A DNA stretch of 64,000 nt from NCBI GenBank assembly GCA_004292855.1, contig RDXN01000056.1:1-64000 (forward strand). Reading direction: 5' to 3'. The first letter of the stretch is position 1, and the number at the start of each line of letters is the position of its first letter. A program made the translations under genes and the position numbers. This document shows, piece after piece, positions 53,807 through 62,845 of this stretch. The notes beneath the pieces are model-generated. The model was not told the origin of the DNA. It worked only from the letters and a program-made list of their open reading frames with translations, and did no database searches. Source of the stretch: Cytophagales bacterium. Lineage in GTDB: Bacteria > Bacteroidota > Bacteroidia > Cytophagales > Spirosomataceae.

Positions 53807-54280
53807 ATGAAACTCCTACTCAAAACTCCCGTCCGCCAACCCCTTCCCCAGGTTTGGGCGGGCTTTGATCGCAGTCTGTTTGAAAAACTAGCCCCGCCGT
53901 TTCCGCCTGTTGAGGTGGTGCGGTTTGATGGGTGCGCGAAAGGCGACGTGGTGCATTTGCGGCTCAATTTTATCTTTTTCAAACAGGACTGGATAAGCGA
54001 TATTGTCGATCAGCAAGCAACCCCGGACGAGATTTTCTTTATCGATCAGGGGAGCAAACTGCCTTTTTTTCTGCGTTATTGGCATCACCGGCACCGGCTT
54101 GTTCTCGACCCGCAAACCGGCGGCACCGTTGTGATCGACGACATCACCTTCCGCACCCCCTCCCTCCTCACCGACTGGCTCTTTTACCCGCTTATGTGGC
54201 TGCAATTCGCTTACCGCAAGCCCATCTACCGGCACGTTTTTGGGGGAAACAGCCTTTCCGAGACCACGCGTGACGCATGA
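53807..54280 (+). CDS. SRPBCC-family protein
   Basis: A 157-residue cytoplasmic protein. The N-terminal TPVRQPLPQVWAGFDRSLFEKL, the central LRLNFIFFKQDWISDIV and DDITFRTPSLLTDWLFYPLMW read like the START/SRPBCC ligand-binding fold (ligand-binding SRPBCC). Such proteins bind hydrophobic molecules in a cavity; substrates are usually unknown. It starts 14 bases after the nested palindrome and is followed after 44 bases by the hydrolase gene in the same direction. Whether they form an operon is uncertain. Confidence 0.65.
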   Translation: MKLLLKTPVRQPLPQVWAGFDRSLFEKLAPPFPPVEVVRFDGCAKGDVVHLRLNFIFFKQDWISDIVDQQATPDEIFFIDQGSKLPFFLRYWHHRHRLVLDPQTGGTVVIDDITFRTPSLLTDWLFYPLMWLQFAYRKPIYRHVFGGNSLSETTRDA

Positions 54281-54324
54281 CCCGATGGACAGTCAACAAA
54301 CTGTACTCCATTTGAAAGGTCGTC

Positions 54325-55653
54325 ATGCGTTTGTTCTTGCCTTTGCTCACTCTGTTGTGTGGTCTCCTGTGCGTTCGATGCACCGACAACCCCGCCCGCT
54401 TTGCTACGGCTAATCCGCAAGGTAAACCTACCGCTGTGGTCTTCGATGGGACATCATATCGGCTACTGCGCCACGGAAAACCCTATTTTATCGAAGGGGC
54501 CGGGGGCGTGAGCCATCTCGACCGGCTCCAAACCTGCGGGGGCAACTCCATCCGAATCTGGGACGATGCCGACGCCGACCAACTCCTCGACGAAGCCCAC
54601 CGACTGGGCCTGACCGTGATGCTGGGCCTGTGGGTTGAGCGCGAAATGGAAGGGTTCAGCTACGATAATCAGGCGGCTGTGGCCCGGCAATACAAGCGCA
54701 TCCGCAAAACGGTGCTTAAATACCGCAACCATCCGGCCCTCCTGCTCTGGTGCGTGGGCAACGAGTGGGCGCAGGGAGCCAACAACGTGAAAGTCTACGA
54801 CGAGGTAAACCGGCTGGCCACGCTGGTCCACGACCTCGACCCCAACCATCCCGTCAGTACGGCGATCTCGCCGGATAGTAAGCGGGCCGTTTGGCTGGTC
54901 GCCGAGCGGTGTCCGGCGGTCGACATTCTGTCGGTCAACGCCTACGCCCTCACCGATCAGTTGGGCGAGTTTTTCCAGAAAGGCGGCTGGAACGGCCCAT
55001 ACATCATTTCGGAGTATGGCGCACAGGCGTATTGGGAAACGCCCACCGCCCCCTGGGGTGCGCCCGATGAACCCAATAGCGAACAAAAGCGGGCGTTTGT
55101 ACACCAGTTTTACCCCAAACACATTGGCTCACGACCAGCCAACTGCCTGGGAGCCTACCTGTTTTACTGGGGCACGAAGCAGGAGGAATCGCACACGTGG
55201 TTCAGCGTGTTTGACGAACAGGGCCGCGAGACACCTCTGGTCGAACAGATGCAGGAACTTTGGGGCGGTGGAAAACCCACCAATCGGTCACCCGTATTGC
55301 AAACTATTCTGATTGATGGCAAACCAGCCCTCCGGCAGGTGTTTCGGGCGTCGGACAAACCGCACCAGGTACAGGTCTTGGCCCAAGACCCCGATGGCGA
55401 TTCGTTGACGTACGCCTGGGAGATCAAACTCCGGGCCGCCCGCACCGCCGACTACGTAGGCACGCCCCGCCCTCCTGTTGCGGGTTTGTTCCAAAACTCG
55501 GCGACTTCAACTACTGAGTTTCGGTTACCCCGCCAACCCGGTGCGTATCGGTTGTTTGTGTACGTGTACGACAACCACAATCACGTCGCTACGGCGAATG
55601 TGTCGTTTATGGTGCAATCACACCCCGAATTTCAGGATAACGTTCGCGAATAG
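54325..55653 (+). CDS. Secreted TIM-barrel glycoside hydrolase (GH2-type)
   Basis: A 442-residue protein with an N-terminal hydrophobic segment (FLPLLTLLCGLLCVRC), either a signal peptide or a lipoprotein-like start (no clean lipobox). The barrel starts at about residue 45 (RLLRHGKPYFIEGAGG). LLLWCVGNEWAQ carries Glu147 as the acid/base candidate and YIISEYGAQ carries Glu230 as the nucleophile candidate, matching clan GH-A enzymes such as GH2 and GH5. A C-terminal region (about 330-430) looks like a beta-sandwich. Its last 47 bases overlap the 3' end of the convergent GT2-GH26-like gene; a link to the polymer made by that protein is plausible. Confidence 0.75.
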   Translation: MRLFLPLLTLLCGLLCVRCTDNPARFATANPQGKPTAVVFDGTSYRLLRHGKPYFIEGAGGVSHLDRLQTCGGNSIRIWDDADADQLLDEAHRLGLTVMLGLWVEREMEGFSYDNQAAVARQYKRIRKTVLKYRNHPALLLWCVGNEWAQGANNVKVYDEVNRLATLVHDLDPNHPVSTAISPDSKRAVWLVAERCPAVDILSVNAYALTDQLGEFFQKGGWNGPYIISEYGAQAYWETPTAPWGAPDEPNSEQKRAFVHQFYPKHIGSRPANCLGAYLFYWGTKQEESHTWFSVFDEQGRETPLVEQMQELWGGGKPTNRSPVLQTILIDGKPALRQVFRASDKPHQVQVLAQDPDGDSLTYAWEIKLRAARTADYVGTPRPPVAGLFQNSATSTTEFRLPRQPGAYRLFVYVYDNHNHVATANVSFMVQSHPEFQDNVRE

Positions 55654-58054
55654 TTTCCAACGCTTCAGTGGTCCATTGGCCTCTATCAAGACTATCTGAC
55701 ACCGACTCCAAGCGGGCAATCAGCAGCGGCTTCTGTCGGATGCTGTAGGCCGCATGGGAGCGGATAGTCGTGTGCAGAGGTTGAAAGAGAGCAGCAAATG
55801 AATGGGAAAGATGGTCGTTGGCAGTAGCAGGTTCGTCAACAACCTGTAAACCAATCCAATGCACGCAGTCATCTCCGGGGTAATGGGCACTGATGGTGGC
55901 GGGTTGGGTGGGGCACCACACCCAGGCGATGTTGGGCGATGTTTGCGGTTGAGACAACCGGACAATGCGTTGCCAGGCTTGCCGATACAGCATTAGCGAT
56001 TGATCGCGCTGCATCCCCCACGAACGAGCCGGATTGTCAAATTCGGGTAAAAAACTAACCAGCACAGGGCGGTTAGCCTCGCGTAGTTCGGCGAGGAAGC
56101 GGGTCAGTAATACATCGTGTTGCCCGTCGATGATCTGCCGCAAAAAATGCTGCATGAGCATCTCATCGTGGCCTTTGCTCAGGGTGGGGATGATGGAAAC
56201 AAACGGAATCTGCCCGGCCAACTTCGGCCAAACCACCGAGTCGATAACGCCCCCGGTTAGCACCGGCCAACGGAGCAATTGGGGGCCAACAACTTGCCGG
56301 TAAAACGTCTGCGTGTTACCGTGTTGCAGGTCGACGGGCGGGCGAATGGTTCGTTGATTGTACGTGAAAACGGTCATGCCGAGGGTGAGGAATACAACGC
56401 CTGCAAACAGGGGCACCGCCGACCATCGTAGCCAAAAATACAACCCATAGCGCACTTTCCAGGCAGCAATACGCATCTGCCAAATAGCCCTGCGTCCGGC
56501 ACTCAACCGCCGAATTAGCCGCGCTATGCTCAATAACAACCGCTCCTGCCCCATCACGACATTCACCAGCAGAATCAACGCGTTGAGCATGGCAAAGCCC
56601 ATCATCAACTGCGAATACACGTTGTTCAGTGCGAACCGCCCGTAGTGGTAAATGCTGTACGCAATGGCCCCCAGCGAAGCCGCGATCATGAGCAGATTAG
56701 GTAGCAACAGCACAAAATGGTTGCGCGGGCGGTCGTCTTTTGGCGTGGGGATGTAGGGAACCCGTACGCGCAGGAACGTGTAGACCACGCCCAGCCCGTA
56801 TACCCACCACGTGCCGCTTGCCAGAATGCCCCCAAGTAAGTGAAAACCAGCTTCGTGGCGTTCCATGAGCCAGCGTTGGGCATATTGCCGGATCAAAAAC
56901 GCCGTGAGCAGCAGGGGCGTGTAAACGGTCGCGAACAGAAGCAGATCGAGGTAGATGGGCAGCCGCATCAACAGTAGCGAGGCAATCGGGATAAGCAAAT
57001 CAATGCCTTGTACAATGCCGATCAGGTAATACAGCGGCAGGGTGAAGTAGTGCAGTCGTTGTCGCCAGTTCAGGCCAACGAACACACGCGGCAGGGTCGT
57101 CACGAGCAATTCAAACGTGCCCCGCGACCATTTGAGTTGTTGCTTGACATAGGCCGACAGCGTAGCCGGAACCAACCCGTACGACAAGGGTTTAGGCACG
57201 TAGACCGATTCCCAGCCTCGCGCGTGCATCCGCATGGCCGTGTGCATATCTTCGGATAAGCCGTTGGCGTGTCCGCCGATGTCATCGAGAGCGGCCCGCC
57301 GAAATGTGCAGTTGGCCCCGATAGCCTGCGCCGTGCCGTAGTTGCCCATGCAGGTCATCATCGGTCCATAAAAGCTGTACGTCTGCTCCGACGCGGCAAA
57401 CGCCACCAGACTTTCCTTGCGGTTGTAATAGCCCTGCGCACACTGCACAAGTCCAACGGCGGGGTTCTCAAAGTAAGGTAACACCTCGTTCAGGAACGTC
57501 GGCAGGGGCACATGGTCGGGGTCGATGACGAGGCAGATTTCGCCGGTGGCCTGTTGGAGGGCGTTGTTGATATTGCCCGCTTTGGCGTCGGTTTTGTCGG
57601 TGCGGGTCACGTGCCGGACGCCCAAATCGGCGCAAACCTGTCGCAGATAGGGGTCGTCGGCCTCGTCGCAGAGCCAGGCAGTGTGGGGGTACTGGAGTTT
57701 TTGGAACGCCCGGAGTGTATTCACGACCATCTCGCGGGGTTCGCCGGGGCAATAGGTGGTCAGCACATCGACGGTCCAGGTGCGGGTAACGGGCGGGGCT
57801 ACTGGTGGCCGAACGTTCCAGTAATGATACCACTCATGCAGCAGCCGAAGCAGTTTAAACCCCACCGAAATAGCCAGCAACACATATAACCACGAGTAGC
57901 CCCGGTTTTCAGGTTGAAAAAACACCCACCCAAACACGCCCATGAACACCAATCCCGCCAGAATCAGCACCCGAACGGGCCAGTTATCGCCGGGGCGTGA
58001 CGTGAACGTATAATTGATTTCGGGAGTCAACTGCTCAGGTCGCGGCCATTTCAT
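55607..58054 (-). CDS. Membrane GT2 (cellulose-synthase-like) fused to a GH26-like domain
   Basis: An 815-residue protein. Residues 1-80 hold two membrane helices. The GT2 domain (about 90-320) has Asp96 in the TWTVDVLTTY strand, the DxD motif DPDH (178-180), SEDM (268-269) and QQLKWSRG (305-312, the Q-x-x-R/K-W motif with Lys). About six further helices follow (about 330-565). The C-terminal 240 residues resemble GH26: LPEFDNPARSWG, YRQAWQRIVRL, NIAWVWCPT and YPGDDCVHWIGLQV. The KPLLIARLES segment has Arg781 where GH26 enzymes have their catalytic nucleophile Glu, so the domain may be inactive. It probably makes and extrudes a beta-linked glycan. Confidence 0.8.
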   Translation of the reverse strand: MKWPRPEQLTPEINYTFTSRPGDNWPVRVLILAGLVFMGVFGWVFFQPENRGYSWLYVLLAISVGFKLLRLLHEWYHYWNVRPPVAPPVTRTWTVDVLTTYCPGEPREMVVNTLRAFQKLQYPHTAWLCDEADDPYLRQVCADLGVRHVTRTDKTDAKAGNINNALQQATGEICLVIDPDHVPLPTFLNEVLPYFENPAVGLVQCAQGYYNRKESLVAFAASEQTYSFYGPMMTCMGNYGTAQAIGANCTFRRAALDDIGGHANGLSEDMHTAMRMHARGWESVYVPKPLSYGLVPATLSAYVKQQLKWSRGTFELLVTTLPRVFVGLNWRQRLHYFTLPLYYLIGIVQGIDLLIPIASLLLMRLPIYLDLLLFATVYTPLLLTAFLIRQYAQRWLMERHEAGFHLLGGILASGTWWVYGLGVVYTFLRVRVPYIPTPKDDRPRNHFVLLLPNLLMIAASLGAIAYSIYHYGRFALNNVYSQLMMGFAMLNALILLVNVVMGQERLLLSIARLIRRLSAGRRAIWQMRIAAWKVRYGLYFWLRWSAVPLFAGVVFLTLGMTVFTYNQRTIRPPVDLQHGNTQTFYRQVVGPQLLRWPVLTGGVIDSVVWPKLAGQIPFVSIIPTLSKGHDEMLMQHFLRQIIDGQHDVLLTRFLAELREANRPVLVSFLPEFDNPARSWGMQRDQSLMLYRQAWQRIVRLSQPQTSPNIAWVWCPTQPATISAHYPGDDCVHWIGLQVVDEPATANDHLSHSFAALFQPLHTTIRSHAAYSIRQKPLLIARLESVSDSLDRGQWTTEALETIRERYPEIRGVIAP

Positions 58055-58057
58055 ACG

Positions 58058-58089
58058 AAAAAAGGAGGCCAGTAAAGCCTCCCTTTTTT
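58058..58089 (-). terminator. Terminator between the YVTN gene and the GT2 gene
   Basis: AAAAAAGGAGGC (58058-58069) pairs with GCCTCCCTTTTTT (58077-58089) with one extra base. For leftward transcription from the YVTN gene it has a T-run that ends about 3 bases before the ATG of the GT2-GH26-like gene. Confidence 0.75.
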
Positions 58090-58122
58090 GACGTATTGCC
58101 CCTAAATCGGTCAGATGAGAAT

Positions 58123-59211
58123 CTAGTATTTCAGCACCAGCCCATTGGGTTTCTTGCCCACAGCAACGTCTTTGATCTTGGCCCGGTTAGCCACGTCGAT
58201 CACCGACACGGTTCCTTCGCCCTGATTGGTGATGTAGGCCGTTTTTCCGTCTTTGTCGAACACGATGGCGTGCGCATCGCTGCCCGCCAGCACCATGTCG
58301 TGTTGCATCCATCCGCCATTCATGGGTTGTAAAATGGGCACCCGATTGGTCCCCGCCTGACTTACCCAAATCTCGTTGCGTCCGGCGTGGTAGGCCGCGT
58401 AACCCGGCGTAAAGCCCAAGTTGAGCGTTTCGGTAACGGCCAGCGTTGCCACGTCGATGATGCTCAGGCTTTTGCCTGTTTCATTGTCGACATACATCTT
58501 GTTGTTGGCCCCCGGCCAGGCCCCAATTGGCCCTGCGCCAACCGGAATCGTTTTGGCCACGGTCTTGTCGCTCAGACGGATAACCGTTACAGTATTGCTT
58601 TTGCTGTTGGCGACAAACGCATATTTCCCATCAGCCGACATCGTCACCTCGGCAGGGTCCATCCCCACGTCAATGGTTTTTTTGAGGCTCATGTTCGATG
58701 CGTCGTAGACGAGTACTTTTCCCGCGTCGGTCATTTGCGAGGTCCAGATCTCGGAGCCATCGGGTGAGAACGTTGCATTGTGGTTCGTGACAGGCGTTTG
58801 CTGATTGGTGGCTAGGGCACCCGTTTTGGCGTTGACCACCAGCACCCGGCCCTTCATGCCCGCTGTGCCGCCCGAATGCCCCGCGCTCAGGTCCATGCCC
58901 GGCACGCCAACGCCTAGTTTACTGCCATCGGGCGAGATATAAATGTGATGCGGCCACATCACCATGTCGTTCATCTGCATCCCCGACATACTAGTCGACG
59001 GGTTGCCAAACGAAATGGTTTCTTTAACTTGATTGGAGGCTAATTCAATAACAGACAGCGAGTTGCTTTCAGCATTGACAACATAAGCAGCCGGGTAGTT
59101 GATGTTCAGTACGGGTTGCGTAGGCGCGGGGGTGGCCATATCGTGCCCGTCGTGGGAGGAGCAGCCAGCCAGCACGACACAGGCTAAAGCAGTAATTGTT
59201 TGACGAAGCAT
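58123..59211 (-). CDS. YVTN-type beta-propeller lipoprotein
   Basis: A 362-residue protein with a lipoprotein signal (ITALACVVLAGC, lipobox LAGC at about residues 13-16). The mature part contains repeated units such as AYVVNAESNSLSVIEL, AFVANSKSNTVTVIRLSD and AYITNQGEGTVSVIDVA, each ending in a short V-x-V-I-D strand, diagnostic of YVTN/40-bp beta-propellers. Several HGHDM and GGTAGM stretches are His- and Met-rich, which would fit metal binding. It is likely anchored on the periplasmic or outer side. Function is unknown. A TAAATTTG promoter element lies upstream and a terminator follows its end. Confidence 0.82.
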   Translation of the reverse strand: MLRQTITALACVVLAGCSSHDGHDMATPAPTQPVLNINYPAAYVVNAESNSLSVIELASNQVKETISFGNPSTSMSGMQMNDMVMWPHHIYISPDGSKLGVGVPGMDLSAGHSGGTAGMKGRVLVVNAKTGALATNQQTPVTNHNATFSPDGSEIWTSQMTDAGKVLVYDASNMSLKKTIDVGMDPAEVTMSADGKYAFVANSKSNTVTVIRLSDKTVAKTIPVGAGPIGAWPGANNKMYVDNETGKSLSIIDVATLAVTETLNLGFTPGYAAYHAGRNEIWVSQAGTNRVPILQPMNGGWMQHDMVLAGSDAHAIVFDKDGKTAYITNQGEGTVSVIDVANRAKIKDVAVGKKPNGLVLKY

Positions 59212-59236
59212 AAGACGTTCAGTGAGTTTTGAGAGA

Positions 59237-59244
59237 CAAATTTA
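59237..59244 (-). promoter_or_regulatory. Minus-7 promoter element of the YVTN gene
   Basis: On the minus strand this reads TAAATTTG (TAnnTTTG), about 25 bases before the ATG of the YVTN lipoprotein gene. No good minus-33 box was found. Confidence 0.5.
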
Positions 59245-59265
59245 CCACATAGAAATTAAACCGCC

Positions 59266-61404
59266 CTACGCATTCCAGGGGATGCGAATGACAAACGTTG
59301 TCCCCTCTCCCTCGGTCGATTCGACGCTCAACGTGCCACCGTGGCCTTTGGTGATAATGTCGTAACTCAACGACAGCCCCAGGCCGGTGCCTTGACCAGT
59401 GGGTTTGGTTGTAAAAAACGGTTGAAAAATCTTTTGCCGGATGGTTTCAAGGATGCCCGTGCCGTTGTCCGAAACCCGTATCTCTACACCGTCGGGCAGG
59501 CTCTGGGTTTGAACGGAGACGGTGGGTTCGTAACCCGTGGGAGTTGATTTTTGGCGCTCGCCAACGGCATGGAACGCATTGGTAAACAGGTTCAGCAGCA
59601 CGCGACCCAGGTCCTGCCCCATCACCGATACCGGTTGCAGGTTGGGGTCGAAATCGGTCTCTAGCTTCGCATTAAAGCTTTTATCCTTTGCTCTAAGACC
59701 ATGATAACTCAGGCGCAGATACTCGTCGGCCAGGGCATTGAGATCGGTGGGTTCGCGTTGGCCGGTGCTGGCGCGGGAATGTTCGAGCATACCGCGCACG
59801 ATGCTCGCGGCCCGTTTGCCGTGGTGGCTTATTTTGTCCAGATTCTGGTTTAGGTCGCCCAGGATTTCGTCGATCAGTCCCTCGTCGCGGCTGTCGCTCG
59901 CCCGTTCGTCTTCGATCTCTTTGATGAGTTCTCCGCTCACTTCGGCAAAGTTGTTGACGAAGTTTAGGGGGTTCTGAATCTCGTGGGCAATGCCCGCCGT
60001 GAGTTCGCCCAACGAGGCCATCTTCTCACTTTGCACCAATTGCTGTTGGGTGGCTTTTAGATCGTTGAGTGACTGTTGCAACTCGGCGGTGCGCTCGGCC
60101 ACCTGCCGTTCGAGGGTGGCGTTTTGTTCGCGCAGTAGGCTCTCTTTCTCAAGCGAAAGTTTTTCGACTTCGTGGAGTTTTTGCTCGAGTTGTTCGTTGG
60201 TTTGGGCGTTTTCGCGGGCTAGCATCAGAACCAGCGTTAGCGGGATACTGATGAAAAACAGAATGTTGAAGAGAGTATCCAGAAAAGGATATTGTTCCCA
60301 GAATTTTGAACCTAGCAACTCACTAATAATTACTTGAATTAACACAATGCCTCCTAGCAGACCGATGCTAACAAAAGCCACCCAAGCATTCGGAATTCGG
60401 CTGCGTACGGCCCTAACACATAAATAAACGCCCAGAAGCAGCAACGCAAGCAGGCTGTAGTTGATAACCGTTCCGATCCAGTCTACATCGATATAACCGC
60501 TGACTAAAATGCTTAAAATAATCACCCCAGCGACTAGATAGTATAGAATCGAGGGGCGTCTGTTCAGATAGAGCGTGTACGTCAGGAAAAGCAGACAGTA
60601 AAACGAAACATCAACTAGCTGCCGCAGAAAAAAGGCCCATTCTGTCAGGCGGGGGCTAGTTGTGTGCCCTGCCACATCATTCATAATGACACTGATCGCA
60701 AAAAGCAGCATCGTCAGGGTAAACACGGCGTTAATGCGTTTGCGACGAAAGAAGAAATACAAAGCATGGATTGCACTCAACGCAATGAAGAAACCACCTA
60801 GCAAATATGACTGTAGGGTTCGCCAAAACGTGTTCTCCACTGCTTTTTTGGCTCTACCGTCCAGATTCACTACCGAAACCAATAGCATAGACCATTTCCG
60901 ACTACCCACCACAGGTTCATACCAGTGAGGCATGAAATGAACCAACCGGATTGCCAACGTATGACGACCCGGTTTAAGTTGAGGTAAGGTATGATACTCC
61001 GCCGACGGTGGGCTGTACGCTTCCTGTATTTTTCTCGATGGCCCAATCAGACCTGAACGGCGAAAGAGTTTACCATCCAGGTAGACTTCAACGGCTCCCG
61101 AGTGCCATACGCGCAGGGCCAGCGGGAGTTCCGTCACGGCAGAATCGAGCACAAACACGGCCCTGAACCAGCCAATTTGCTCCTTGTCCATTTTGGGCAA
61201 CGTGCGGATGGCGACAGGTGTTGCCACCGTATCCCAGCGGCTATCGTCGAATGTCGCGCTTGCCCACGCAGGGTTGTCGCCCACGTGCCATCGCCAACCT
61301 TTGTCGATCTGCTTTCCTTTTTCAGGCAGGCTATCGACCCGGGTAACGGGTTGCGCGTAGGCAGCAGAGACTAGCAGCAGAAGCAGTATAATCAGGCGAA
61401 ACAT
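59266..61404 (-). CDS. Sensor histidine kinase with beta-sandwich and 7TM sensor region
   Basis: A 712-residue protein. After a signal peptide come about 160 residues of extracytoplasmic beta-sandwich (IDKGWRWHVGDNPAWAS then WHSGAVEVYLDGKLF, a galactose-binding-like fold), seven or so membrane helices (about 195-395, the 7TMR-DISM type), a coiled coil (about 400-460), the HisKA domain with phospho-acceptor His474 in LTAGIAHEIQNPLNF, and HATPase_c with LLNLFTNAFHAV, VSDNGTGI and GQGTGLGLSLSYDI. It probably senses a periplasmic ligand and passes the signal to an unlinked response regulator, since none lies next to it. Kinase motifs look intact. Confidence 0.9.
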   Translation of the reverse strand: MFRLIILLLLLVSAAYAQPVTRVDSLPEKGKQIDKGWRWHVGDNPAWASATFDDSRWDTVATPVAIRTLPKMDKEQIGWFRAVFVLDSAVTELPLALRVWHSGAVEVYLDGKLFRRSGLIGPSRKIQEAYSPPSAEYHTLPQLKPGRHTLAIRLVHFMPHWYEPVVGSRKWSMLLVSVVNLDGRAKKAVENTFWRTLQSYLLGGFFIALSAIHALYFFFRRKRINAVFTLTMLLFAISVIMNDVAGHTTSPRLTEWAFFLRQLVDVSFYCLLFLTYTLYLNRRPSILYYLVAGVIILSILVSGYIDVDWIGTVINYSLLALLLLGVYLCVRAVRSRIPNAWVAFVSIGLLGGIVLIQVIISELLGSKFWEQYPFLDTLFNILFFISIPLTLVLMLARENAQTNEQLEQKLHEVEKLSLEKESLLREQNATLERQVAERTAELQQSLNDLKATQQQLVQSEKMASLGELTAGIAHEIQNPLNFVNNFAEVSGELIKEIEDERASDSRDEGLIDEILGDLNQNLDKISHHGKRAASIVRGMLEHSRASTGQREPTDLNALADEYLRLSYHGLRAKDKSFNAKLETDFDPNLQPVSVMGQDLGRVLLNLFTNAFHAVGERQKSTPTGYEPTVSVQTQSLPDGVEIRVSDNGTGILETIRQKIFQPFFTTKPTGQGTGLGLSLSYDIITKGHGGTLSVESTEGEGTTFVIRIPWNA

Positions 61405-61446
61405 AGTAAACGGCAGGCGGTTTAGTGCCTAAAGTTACAAATCCCC

Positions 61447-62832
61447 TCAGTTAAACGCAATCTGTGCCTTTTCGCCAATTGCCCATTTGTTGCCCTGCAA
61501 TACCAGCCGACCGGGTTTGGTGGTCTGAATCCGACCGTTGGGCGTGGGTTGACTAGCGTACTCGCAGGCATCGTTCAGGTACGAATAGGGGTCGCCCAGG
61601 GCCAGGCGTTGCGCGTTGGGGTCGTCGGACACCCGAAACGTGGCCTGCGTTGGCCCCTGTATCTGTATTTGATACACCATTGGTCGCTCGCCCGCACTCT
61701 CGGTCAGCGAGTCAACGCTGAATCCATCGCCAAGATCAACGGTGCGGGCGTATAAAATGCGCGGAGGCTGGGGCATGGGGGGTGGAGCCTGCGGACGTGG
61801 AGGTGCGGGCGGCACCGATTGCGACTGCGAACGGGGGCGATTTTCGGCCATAGTTGGCGGGGGCACGGCCTGCGTTGGCACAGGAGCCGGGGGTATAGCT
61901 GACGAAACAGGTGGGGCCGAAACAGGGGTCTGAGCAGGTTTGGGTGTCGGTTCTTGTGCAGCAGGAACCACAGCCGAAAGCCCCACTGCTTTTTGTAAAA
62001 CACCTACTTGCTGCTCCAATTGATCCACGCGGGCCTTCAGGCGTTCGTTTTGCGCGATGGTCTGCCGCGACTCGCCTTTTACATGAATCAACTCGTCGTT
62101 CAATCGTGCCACGCGCATGTCCGACTCCGTGGTAAGCGTTGGGCTAGTTGTGCCTTTCCGACGCGTCGCCAGCAGATAGCCAGCTAATCCCAAACTCAGC
62201 AGCGACACCAGCAGAGCCAATCCACTTTTCGACAACCAACCTCCATCAGTTGAGGTCGTTGTGGCGCGGGAGCCTGTTGTTTTTTCTTCCGAAAATGCTG
62301 TGTCGGATTGAGCCGCTTCTTCGTCGGTCGTAACATTGAGTTGGGCCGTGTTTGGTTGGCCCGCATCAGCCATGAGTGCAGCCGGGTTAGCTGCGGGTTG
62401 ACCGGCCAGTTGATTCATCTGGCGTTCAAACGTCATAAACGAGGGCAACTGCCGCCGGTGCTGCCGGTCGCTGCCAGCCGTTACGCGGTTTATGAGCTGC
62501 GTTTTTAGCTCACCCAGGGCCGTAGCCACGGGCTTGGCTGCGGTGGCGGGGTTGGTCGTCCAGCGTTCGGTCTCGGTTACCAGTTCATCGGCTTTGGTCA
62601 GTTTTTGGTCGACGATAAACTTCTTCAGACTCGGATAACTCACGCATTCGGCGCAGGTAACGCGGTCGGGGTAGCCGTAGGTTTTGGCATCGGTTGCCAG
62701 AAACTCGACCGTGGTTTTAGTCATCTGAAACGCCCGTTCGCGGAGATCGTTGGGGCCAAGCGTTTCAGACTGGGCGACGGCAAGGAACGGGAAAAGGAGC
62801 GGTCCGACGATTCGGAAAAGAAAGGTTTTCAT
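61447..62832 (-). CDS. Membrane-anchored coiled-coil, Pro-rich protein of unknown function
   Basis: The ATG at 62832 (MKTFLFRIVGPLLFPFLAVAQ) is chosen because an upstream GTG lies in a dispersed repeat; 461 residues. A signal peptide, then about 170 residues of helical extracytoplasmic domain with a CAEC pair, one membrane segment at about 205-225 (SGLALLVSLLSLGLAGYLLA), a coiled coil (about 245-280, LNDELIHVKGESRQTIAQN) and a long Pro/Ala/Gln-rich stretch, then a C-terminal beta domain (about 365-461, RTVDLGDGFSVDSLTESAG). No named family was recognised. The gene lies 43 bases from the sensor kinase and follows the possible ASKHA gene in the same direction, so all three may form one unit. 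Confidence 0.6.
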   Translation of the reverse strand: MKTFLFRIVGPLLFPFLAVAQSETLGPNDLRERAFQMTKTTVEFLATDAKTYGYPDRVTCAECVSYPSLKKFIVDQKLTKADELVTETERWTTNPATAAKPVATALGELKTQLINRVTAGSDRQHRRQLPSFMTFERQMNQLAGQPAANPAALMADAGQPNTAQLNVTTDEEAAQSDTAFSEEKTTGSRATTTSTDGGWLSKSGLALLVSLLSLGLAGYLLATRRKGTTSPTLTTESDMRVARLNDELIHVKGESRQTIAQNERLKARVDQLEQQVGVLQKAVGLSAVVPAAQEPTPKPAQTPVSAPPVSSAIPPAPVPTQAVPPPTMAENRPRSQSQSVPPAPPRPQAPPPMPQPPRILYARTVDLGDGFSVDSLTESAGERPMVYQIQIQGPTQATFRVSDDPNAQRLALGDPYSYLNDACEYASQPTPNGRIQTTKPGRLVLQGNKWAIGEKAQIAFN

Positions 62833-62845
62833 TAGGGGCTTATTT

